DNA from: Bacteroidia bacterium
GTDB lineage: Bacteria; Bacteroidota; Bacteroidia; Flavobacteriales; Flavobacteriaceae
Length of the DNA: 5,152 bases
NCBI GenBank assembly: GCA_030425715.1
Contig: JAUIAA010000175.1
Coordinates: 1 to 5,152, forward strand
Reading direction: 5' to 3'
The position numbers were made by a program, and so were the translations under genes. The first letter of the stretch is position 1; every line of letters starts with the position of its first letter. Below the pieces are notes generated by a model that saw nothing but the letters and a program-made list of their open reading frames with translations, had not been told where the DNA came from and made no database searches. This document shows, piece after piece, positions 1 to 5,152 of this stretch.

Positions 1-1026
1 AATTAACTCTTTGTTTGGTTTATGGTTGGTTTTGGTCATATTATCGGCAACCACAGAGGTTAGCAAGGAATCAATAGCACCTAAAAATGCTAAAGTAATT
101 GCTGTAAAAATATAAGGGCTAATATTTTCTAAACTGAAGCTAGTGAATATTTCAAAATGGGGTATAGGAAATCCGCTAGGTATTTCTTCAATAGGTTTGT
201 AATCAAGCCCTAGCAGCATGGCTGCAGCAGAAACGATAAGCAAGGCAACGAGCGTGCTGGGAATAGCTGTGGTAATTTTTTTAAACCCATAAATAATAAT
301 TATGGTAGCCAATGCTAGCAATAGTTCTAAAAAATTAATGTTGTTTAATGCTCTAGGAATCGCTTTAACAGCTCCAATTACCCCAGAAGTTTCACTCTTG
401 GCTAAAGATTTGGCTTCGGCAAAAATATCATCCTCTGTAATTAAATCGGCTTGGTGTATGGTTTCCTTAAAATTTTCCATAACCAACATACCTTCGGCAG
501 CTTCCTCATGAATTATATTGGTTAGCAAAAGTTCTTCGGCATGAGGTTTAAACTGTTCTGTAAAGGCAATATCCTCTTCTACATAATATCCCAAAACTGG
601 TAATATTTGTGTAATTATAATAATAACGCCAATTGCCGTCATAAATCCAGAAACTACTGGGTAGGGAATATATTTTATATAGCTTCCAACTCCAATTACC
701 CCTAAAAGTACTTGAAAGAGCCCAGCCAATAAAAAAACGGTTAATATATAGGGTAATGCCAAAGATACATCTCCATTATTATGCTGAATTATAGAAGCGA
801 TAAGCACCATGCTAACTGCTGTCATAGGTGCTGTTGGTCCAGAAATTTGCGTATTAGTTCCCCCAAAAAGCGCAGCAAAAAAGCTTAAAAATATAGCTCC
901 ATATAATCCAAAGCTAGGACCTAAGCCAGAAGAAACTCCAAAGGCAAGTGCTAAGGGTAGTGCAACAATACCTGCGGTTATTCCCCCAAAAAGATCTCCT
1001 TTTAGGTTCGTAAATAGATTTTTCAT
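1..1026 (-). CDS. SulP-family inorganic anion transporter (3'-truncated by window edge)
   Basis: This is an inner-membrane permease of the SulP (SLC26-like) family, which carries sulfate, bicarbonate or related anions; the substrate cannot be read from sequence. The ATG complementary to positions 1024-1026 opens a frame of 342 codons that runs off the left edge without a stop. Family signatures are visible: LKGDLFGGITAGIVALPLAL at the first membrane helix (residues 8-27), ISGPTAPMTA (61-70), PYPVVSGFMTAIG (121-133) and GAIDSLLTSVVADNMTKT (316-333). Hydrophobic stretches lie at about 12-31, 38-56, 66-82, 92-113, 122-146, 231-248, 252-274 and 303-325. A hydrophilic, Glu-rich stretch of about 80 residues (149-228) interrupts the membrane core. 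Known SulP proteins are roughly 500-600 residues, so the last helices and any C-terminal STAS domain lie outside the window. It is divergent from udk and has no clear Shine-Dalgarno site, as is usual in Bacteroidota. Family assignment is firm; the substrate is unknown. Confidence 0.93.
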   Translation of the reverse strand, partial: MKNLFTNLKGDLFGGITAGIVALPLALAFGVSSGLGPSFGLYGAIFLSFFAALFGGTNTQISGPTAPMTAVSMVLIASIIQHNNGDVSLALPYILTVFLLAGLFQVLLGVIGVGSYIKYIPYPVVSGFMTAIGVIIIITQILPVLGYYVEEDIAFTEQFKPHAEELLLTNIIHEEAAEGMLVMENFKETIHQADLITEDDIFAEAKSLAKSETSGVIGAVKAIPRALNNINFLELLLALATIIIIYGFKKITTAIPSTLVALLIVSAAAMLLGLDYKPIEEIPSGFPIPHFEIFTSFSLENISPYIFTAITLAFLGAIDSLLTSVVADNMTKTNHKPNKELI

Positions 1027-1049
1027 GAGTAGTGGTTTAGTTAAAGTCG

Positions 1050-1078
1050 TGAATTTAGTTAATTAATGTTTAAATTCA
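1050..1078. repeat. 8-bp inverted repeat in the divergent intergenic region
   Basis: TGAATTTA (1050-1057) is repeated in perfect inverted form as TAAATTCA (1071-1078), with a 13-nt spacer that itself contains the palindrome TTAATTAA (1059-1066). It falls in the predicted leader of the transporter transcript, touches that gene's candidate -7 element, and covers the likely -33 zone of the udk promoter. It could be an operator or a weak hairpin. The DNA here is very AT-rich, so chance is a serious alternative. Confidence 0.3.
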
Positions 1079-1084
1079 AATGTA
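1077..1084 (-). promoter_or_regulatory. Candidate -7 promoter element for the SulP gene
   Basis: Read on the minus strand this is TACATTTG, an exact match to the Bacteroidetes -7 consensus TAnnTTTG. It lies about 50 nt upstream of the transporter ATG, which would give a leader of roughly 45 nt. I see no good TTTG-like -33 element at the usual distance of about 19 nt, so the call rests on the -7 match and its position alone. Confidence 0.4.
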
Positions 1085-1090
1085 TTTTTA

Positions 1091-1098
1091 TAGTTTTG
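1091..1098 (+). promoter_or_regulatory. Candidate -7 promoter element for the udk operon
   Basis: TAGTTTTG is an exact match to the Bacteroidetes -7 consensus TAnnTTTG, 35 nt before the udk ATG at 1134. The predicted transcript would start near 1103-1106 with a leader of about 30 nt. Upstream at the expected -33 spacing only a weak TGTTT (1067-1071 region) is present. If this promoter is used, the upstream in-frame ATG at 1080 cannot be the udk start, since it would not be transcribed. Confidence 0.45.
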
Positions 1099-1133
1099 AG
1101 GTATTAATTATAAAATGGGTTAAAATTTATAAT

Positions 1134-1751
1134 ATGCTAATTATAGGAATTGCGGGCGGAACAGGAAGTGGCAAAACAACAGTTGTAAACCAGATAGTTA
1201 ATAAATTAAAAACCAAAGATATTACCGTTATCTCACAAGACTCGTATTATAAGAGAAATGACCACATGACATATGAAGAAAGATGTAAAATTAATTTTGA
1301 CCATCCGAGAGCTATTGATTTTGATTTGTTAATTGAACATATTAAGGATTTAAAAAAAGGAGAGGTAATTGATCAACCTATTTACTCTTTCGTTTCGCAT
1401 AACAGAAGTGATGACACCATTAAAACGCACCCAAGAAAAGTAGTTATTATCGAAGGAATATTAATTTTTACGAACAAAGAACTTAGAGATTTATTAGATA
1501 TTAAAATATTTGTTCATGCCGATTCTGACGAACGTTTAATTAGAAGAATGCGCAGGGATATTCAAGAAAGAGGAAGAGACATCAATGAAGTATTAGATCG
1601 TTATCAAAAAACCTTAAAACCTATGCATGAGCAGTTTATAGAGCCAACTAAAAATTTTGCCGATATAATTATACCAAATGACACCTATAATAAAGTTGCA
1701 ATTGATGTAGTTCGATCGGTAATTAATGAAAGCCTGAATGATGACGTTTAA
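1134..1751 (+). CDS. udk: Uridine kinase
   Basis: Uridine/cytidine kinase phosphorylates uridine and cytidine to UMP and CMP with a nucleoside triphosphate donor, in cytoplasmic pyrimidine salvage. The 205-residue product has the usual family length. Visible motifs are the Walker A P-loop GGTGSGKT (residues 8-15), QDSYYK (35-40), the FDHPRAIDFD nucleoside-site segment (55-64), IIEGIL at the Walker B position (105-110), and the RRDIQERGRD lid (140-149). I chose the ATG at 1134 because it puts the P-loop at the very N-terminus, as in known Udk proteins. An in-frame ATG at 1080 would add 18 unconserved residues and lies upstream of the candidate promoter. It is the first gene of the plus-strand run, and its last 14 nt overlap the next gene. 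Confidence 0.95.
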   Translation: MLIIGIAGGTGSGKTTVVNQIVNKLKTKDITVISQDSYYKRNDHMTYEERCKINFDHPRAIDFDLLIEHIKDLKKGEVIDQPIYSFVSHNRSDDTIKTHPRKVVIIEGILIFTNKELRDLLDIKIFVHADSDERLIRRMRRDIQERGRDINEVLDRYQKTLKPMHEQFIEPTKNFADIIIPNDTYNKVAIDVVRSVINESLNDDV

Positions 1752-2058
1752 ACAGATTAAAGAAAATAAATTTATAAAATTTGTAAGCAATAAATATGTA
1801 ATTGTTTTGACAATATTTATTGTTTGGATGTTGTTTTTTGACGAGAATTCATACCTCAATCATAAAGAATTGAATGATGAAATTGAAAAGTTAGAAAGTG
1901 CAAATGAATATTTTACCAAAGAAATTCAATCGGATAAAGCAATCATTGATAATTTAAACCATCCAGATTCTTTAGAAAAATATGCAAGAGAACAATATAG
2001 AATGAAGAAGAAAAATGAAGATATTTTTATTATTGAATACGATTCTGTAAAAGAATAA
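1738..2058 (+). CDS. FtsB/DivIC-family septum formation initiator protein
   Basis: This is a small bitopic inner-membrane protein of the septum formation initiator family (FtsB/DivIC). In known systems these proteins join FtsL and FtsQ/DivIB at the division site and help activate septal peptidoglycan synthesis. The 106-residue product has a short basic N-terminus, one membrane segment (about residues 19-34), then a charged predicted coiled coil (about 40-72). It ends with the family-typical block SLEKYAREQYRMKKKNEDIF (78-97). The first ATG (1738) is immediately followed by a second (1741), so the true start could be one codon later. Either start overlaps the end of udk in the +1 frame, which suggests translational coupling. 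The stop is only 2 nt before mutA. Family assignment is good; partners are inferred. Confidence 0.88.
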   Translation: MMTFKQIKENKFIKFVSNKYVIVLTIFIVWMLFFDENSYLNHKELNDEIEKLESANEYFTKEIQSDKAIIDNLNHPDSLEKYAREQYRMKKKNEDIFIIEYDSVKE

Positions 2059-2060
2059 AT

Positions 2061-3449
2061 ATGAAAAATAAGCTGTTTGACAATTTTCAAAGTGTTTCTG
2101 CAAAACAATGGAAGCAAAAAATACAAGTGGATTTGAAAGGAGCAGATTACAATAAAACCTTATTAACAACCACCAACGAAGGTATACATATTGAGCCTTT
2201 TTACCACCAAGATAATTTTAAAAAGTTACCAATAAAAGAAGCAAATAAAGAATTTGAAATTTGCCAGACTATTTTTGTTGGAGAGGAGGTAAAAGCTAAT
2301 TTTTTAGCAAAAAATGCCCTAGAAAGAGGAGCAGAATCCATTCGTTTTAAAATAAATAAAGTATTTAATATTCATGTACTGGGTAAAGACTTATTTACCC
2401 ATGAGCAATATAAAAACACAAAATTTTATTTCAATTTTTCTTTTTATGATATTGAATTTGTAAAATCGTTGTATGATGTATGTAAAAATAGAGCTGTATT
2501 TTTTTATATAGACATTATTGGTAACCTTGCCAAAACAGGTAATTGGTTTGATAACCACAAAGCAGACCACGATAATTTATTAAAATATTTAAAGTGCGGG
2601 GGGGCGCTAAATATCCAAGCCAATCTTTACCAAAATGCAGGTGCCAATATGGTACAACAAGTGGCGTATGCCTTGTCGCATGCAAATACTTACCTTAATT
2701 TCATTAATAATTTAACTAGTAGTAATAAAGAACTTGCATTACAGAGTATTGTAAATAAAATACAGTTTCAATTTTCAGTAGGAGGGAACTACTTTTTTGA
2801 AATTGCAAAACTTAGAGCATTTCGATATTTATGGCAAATTTTACTTAAAGAATACCACGTCAAATCAGAGGTAAATATTTTTGCGGAACCTTCCATGCGC
2901 AATAAATCTATTTATGATTATAATGTAAACATGTTAAGAACAACTACAGAATGTATGAGTGCCATTTTAGGTGGAGCAACTACTATTTCTAATGTAGCTT
3001 ACGACACGATTTACCATAAAAAAAATGAATTTGGGGAGCGCATTGCAAGAAACCAATTGATTATTTTAAAAGAAGAAAGTAATTTTAAAAATGGCGCTTT
3101 TGCCAGTGGCAGTTATTATATTGAAGAATTAACCTATCAAATTGCAGATAAGGCTTTACAAATATTTAAAGATATGGAGGCTGGAGGAGGCTTTGTAAAG
3201 CAACTTTTTGCAGGTAAAATACAATATAAGATTAAGGAGAGCGCCAACAAGGAACAAGCACAGTTTGATGCAGATGATTTGGTTTTACTAGGAGTAAATC
3301 TACAAGCCAACTCCGAAGATAAAATGAAACAGAATCTGGAGTTAAATCCTTTTATAGATAAAAGGGGCGTAGAAACAGTTATTGTCCCAATTTTACCAGT
3401 GAGATTGGCAGAAAAGCAAGAACGTAAAAGGTTAGCGAAAGAAAAATGA
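2061..3449 (+). CDS. mutA: Methylmalonyl-CoA mutase small (beta) subunit, lacking a cobalamin-binding domain
   Basis: This is the non-catalytic partner of the adenosylcobalamin-dependent methylmalonyl-CoA mutase heterodimer, acting in the cytoplasm. The 462-residue product keeps the degenerate TIM-barrel fold of the mutase family: YQNAGAN (190-196), FEIAKLRAFRYLW (246-258), MLRTTTECMSAILGGAT (291-307) and ERIARNQ (326-332) correspond to conserved blocks of the large subunit. The catalytic pair does not survive: the Tyr-His of the large-subunit GYHMQEAGAT motif aligns with Asn188-Leu189. The protein ends in a charged tail (KQERKRLAKEK) and has no DxHxxG cobalamin site. The actinobacterial MutA is about 640 residues because it keeps a degenerate C-terminal domain, so this is a shorter form. 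Start is 2 nt after the preceding stop; the last 4 nt overlap mutB as ATGA. A run of seven G occurs at 2598-2604. Confidence 0.93.
   Translation: MKNKLFDNFQSVSAKQWKQKIQVDLKGADYNKTLLTTTNEGIHIEPFYHQDNFKKLPIKEANKEFEICQTIFVGEEVKANFLAKNALERGAESIRFKINKVFNIHVLGKDLFTHEQYKNTKFYFNFSFYDIEFVKSLYDVCKNRAVFFYIDIIGNLAKTGNWFDNHKADHDNLLKYLKCGGALNIQANLYQNAGANMVQQVAYALSHANTYLNFINNLTSSNKELALQSIVNKIQFQFSVGGNYFFEIAKLRAFRYLWQILLKEYHVKSEVNIFAEPSMRNKSIYDYNVNMLRTTTECMSAILGGATTISNVAYDTIYHKKNEFGERIARNQLIILKEESNFKNGAFASGSYYIEELTYQIADKALQIFKDMEAGGGFVKQLFAGKIQYKIKESANKEQAQFDADDLVLLGVNLQANSEDKMKQNLELNPFIDKRGVETVIVPILPVRLAEKQERKRLAKEK
2598..2604 (+). repeat. Run of seven G inside mutA
   Basis: Seven consecutive G encode Gly180-Gly181 and the first base of Ala182 of MutA. 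Such a run stands out in this AT-rich coding sequence. The reading frame is intact as given, and the protein on both sides is conserved mutase sequence, so the run is in its functional length. It is a possible site for slippage or for sequencing error. Confidence 0.6.
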
Positions 3450-5152
3450 AAAGGAAAGATTTACAACATTTAACAATAGATAAAAAAGCTTTTGAGCGAG
3501 ATAATCAATTGCAAGCAGAGCCTTTAGAGCACACCAAATTTGTTGCAGGTATTCCTCCATATTTACGTGGCCCGTATAGTACTATGTATGTGCGCAGGCC
3601 GTGGACCATTAGGCAATATGCGGGTTTTTCAACCGCAGAAGAGAGTAATGCATTTTACAGAAGAAACTTGGCGGCAGGTCAAAAAGGTCTTTCCGTAGCA
3701 TTTGATTTGGCAACCCATAGAGGTTATGATTCTGATCATGAAAGGGTGCAAGGAGATGTGGGTAAGGCTGGAGTTGCGATTGACTCTGTAGAGGATATGA
3801 AAATATTGTTTGATCAGATTCCTTTAGATAAAATGTCGGTTTCCATGACCATGAATGGAGCAGTTTTACCAATATTAGCCTTTTATATTGTTGCAGCGGA
3901 AGAACAGGGAGTGGGTTGTGAATTGCTTTCAGGAACCATTCAAAACGATATACTAAAAGAGTTTATGGTAAGGAATACTTATATCTATCCACCAAAACCT
4001 TCCATGAAAATTATAGCAGATATTTTTGCTTTTACTAGTAAGAATATGCCAAAATTCAACAGCATTTCTATATCTGGTTACCACATGCAAGAAGCTGGAG
4101 CAACTCCTGAAATTGAACTTGCTTATACCTTAGCTGATGGTTTGGAATATGTTAGAACAGGAATTGCAGCTGGAATGGAAATTGATACTTTTGCACCAAG
4201 ACTTTCGTTTTTTTGGGCAATTGGAATGAACCATTTTGAAGAAATTGCCAAATTAAGGGCAGGAAGATTACTTTGGGCTAAATTGATACATTCATTCCAG
4301 CCAAAAAATGCTAAATCTTTGGCGTTAAGAACACATTGCCAAACTAGTGGATGGAGTTTAACTGCGCAAGATCCATTTAATAATGTAGCCAGAACTACCA
4401 TTGAAGCTATGGCAGCGGCCCTAGGAGGTACACAATCTTTACATACCAATGCCTTGGATGAAGCGATTGCGTTACCAACGGATTTCTCGGCAAGAATTGC
4501 GAGAAATACGCAGATTTATTTACAAGAAGAAACTAAAATCACCAAAACAGTAGATCCTTGGGCTGGAAGTAAAAAAATGGAAGAGCTTACCGCTCAAATG
4601 GTAGAAAATGCTTGGAATATGATTCAAGAAGTAGAAGCACTAGGAGGGATGACCAAAGCCATTGAAAAAGGGATTCCTAAAATGCGAATTGAGGAGGCAT
4701 CGGCAAAAAAACAAGCCAGAATAGATAGTGGTGAAGATATTATTGTTGGTGTAAACAAATACCAATTAAAGGAGGAGGAGCATATTGATATTTTAGAAGT
4801 AGACAACAACCAAGTTCGTGAAGCACAAATTAAGCGATTAAAAGCAACCAAACTGTCTAGAGATAATGATAAAGTACAAAATTCTTTAGAAGAATTAACC
4901 CATTGCGCCCATACAGGTAAAGGAAATTTATTAGATTTGGCCATAAAAGCCGCAAGAAACAGAGCAACTTTAGGAGAAATATCTTCGGCATTAGAAAAAG
5001 AATTTGGACGTTATAAAGCACAAATTAATTCCATTTCAGGGGTGTATAGTAAAGAAATTAAACAAGACGATAGCTTTAAAAAAGCGCTACTTTTATCTGA
5101 TAAATTTGCAGCATTAGAGGGTAGACGCCCAAGAATTATGGTTGCCAAAATG
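3446..5152 (+). CDS. mutB: Methylmalonyl-CoA mutase large (alpha, catalytic) subunit, 3'-truncated by window edge
   Basis: This subunit catalyses the adenosylcobalamin-dependent radical rearrangement between (R)-methylmalonyl-CoA and succinyl-CoA, linking propionyl-CoA metabolism to the TCA cycle. The window holds 569 codons without a stop; the family is about 710-730 residues. The substrate-binding TIM barrel spans about residues 55-392, starting with RPWTIRQYAGFST (51-63), followed by a linker. Numbered against the well-studied Propionibacterium enzyme, Tyr58 matches Tyr89, Arg176 matches Arg207, and Tyr212-His213 match Tyr243-His244 in SGYHMQEAGAT. The Tyr/Arg pair is what separates methylmalonyl- from isobutyryl-CoA mutases, which carry Phe/Gln there. 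Lys568, in RRPRIMVAKM at the right edge, matches Lys604; the cobalamin-ligating DxHxxG motif should follow within a few residues outside the window. Translation starts at an ATG overlapping the mutA stop, which suggests coupled synthesis of the two subunits. Confidence 0.97.
   Translation, partial: MKRKDLQHLTIDKKAFERDNQLQAEPLEHTKFVAGIPPYLRGPYSTMYVRRPWTIRQYAGFSTAEESNAFYRRNLAAGQKGLSVAFDLATHRGYDSDHERVQGDVGKAGVAIDSVEDMKILFDQIPLDKMSVSMTMNGAVLPILAFYIVAAEEQGVGCELLSGTIQNDILKEFMVRNTYIYPPKPSMKIIADIFAFTSKNMPKFNSISISGYHMQEAGATPEIELAYTLADGLEYVRTGIAAGMEIDTFAPRLSFFWAIGMNHFEEIAKLRAGRLLWAKLIHSFQPKNAKSLALRTHCQTSGWSLTAQDPFNNVARTTIEAMAAALGGTQSLHTNALDEAIALPTDFSARIARNTQIYLQEETKITKTVDPWAGSKKMEELTAQMVENAWNMIQEVEALGGMTKAIEKGIPKMRIEEASAKKQARIDSGEDIIVGVNKYQLKEEEHIDILEVDNNQVREAQIKRLKATKLSRDNDKVQNSLEELTHCAHTGKGNLLDLAIKAARNRATLGEISSALEKEFGRYKAQINSISGVYSKEIKQDDSFKKALLLSDKFAALEGRRPRIMVAKM

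Noticed and set aside
302..511. Plus-strand open frame of 69 codons
   Set aside because: It lies fully antisense to the SulP coding region and resembles no known protein.
809..1066. Plus-strand open frame of 85 codons opposite the transporter start
   Set aside because: It is antisense to clearly conserved SulP sequence, including the first membrane helix, and its product has no recognisable features.
1080..1133. Upstream in-frame ATG that would extend Udk by 18 residues
   Set aside because: The added residues (MYFYSFEV...) do not look like Udk, which begins just before its P-loop, and the candidate promoter at 1091-1098 lies inside this stretch.
1614..2169. Minus-strand open frames opposite udk, the FtsB/DivIC-like gene and the start of mutA
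   Set aside because: They are Phe/Ile/Leu/Tyr-rich antisense readings of A-rich coding sequence and overlap well-supported genes.
3609..4944. Minus-strand open frames of 87-108 codons within mutB
   Set aside because: They are antisense to continuous, strongly conserved mutase sequence and have no start context or motif of their own.
3446..5152. Possibility that the mutase is an isobutyryl- or ethylmalonyl-CoA mutase
   Set aside because: Tyr58 and Arg176 occupy the positions that define methylmalonyl-CoA mutase, and a dedicated MutA-type small subunit precedes it.
1..5152. Search for tRNA or rRNA genes, CRISPR arrays, insertion sequences and rho-independent terminators
   Set aside because: No cloverleaf, spaced direct repeats, transposase fragments or GC stem followed by a T run were seen; coding sequence fills nearly the whole window.

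Overview
The window is AT-rich, uses almost no Shine-Dalgarno-like leaders, and carries two matches to the Bacteroidetes-type -7 promoter element (TAnnTTTG). Together with the protein sequences and the gene order, this points to a member of the Bacteroidota, most likely a flavobacterium (family Flavobacteriaceae). Genus cannot be told from the sequence alone.

Layout. (1) Positions 1-1026, minus strand: the first 342 residues of a SulP-family inorganic anion transporter; its 3' end lies outside the window. (2) Positions 1027-1133: a divergent intergenic region with one candidate promoter for each direction and an 8-bp inverted repeat between the two starts. (3) Positions 1134-5152, plus strand: a tightly packed operon-like run of four genes. 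These are uridine kinase (udk), a small FtsB/DivIC-family septum formation protein, methylmalonyl-CoA mutase small subunit (mutA), and methylmalonyl-CoA mutase large subunit (mutB). The last is cut by the window edge just before its cobalamin-ligand motif. Junctions are a 14-nt overlap, a 2-nt gap and a 4-nt ATGA overlap, so co-transcription and translational coupling are likely.

How the genes relate. MutA and MutB form the adenosylcobalamin-dependent mutase that interconverts (R)-methylmalonyl-CoA and succinyl-CoA. MutB keeps the active-site Tyr, Arg, Tyr-His and Lys residues. MutA is a non-catalytic partner that has lost them and ends before any cobalamin-binding domain. Uridine kinase (pyrimidine salvage) and the division protein have no obvious metabolic link to the mutase, and their grouping is probably a conserved housekeeping arrangement. 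The transporter is transcribed away from the operon and is probably a separate unit.

Overall this looks like an ordinary core-genome region. I found no RNA genes, insertion sequences, CRISPR arrays or defence systems, and nothing that I would call a new biological system. The points worth a second look are the divergent promoter region, the hydrophilic insert in the transporter, the pared-down mutase small subunit with an isolated run of seven G, and the tight gene junctions.
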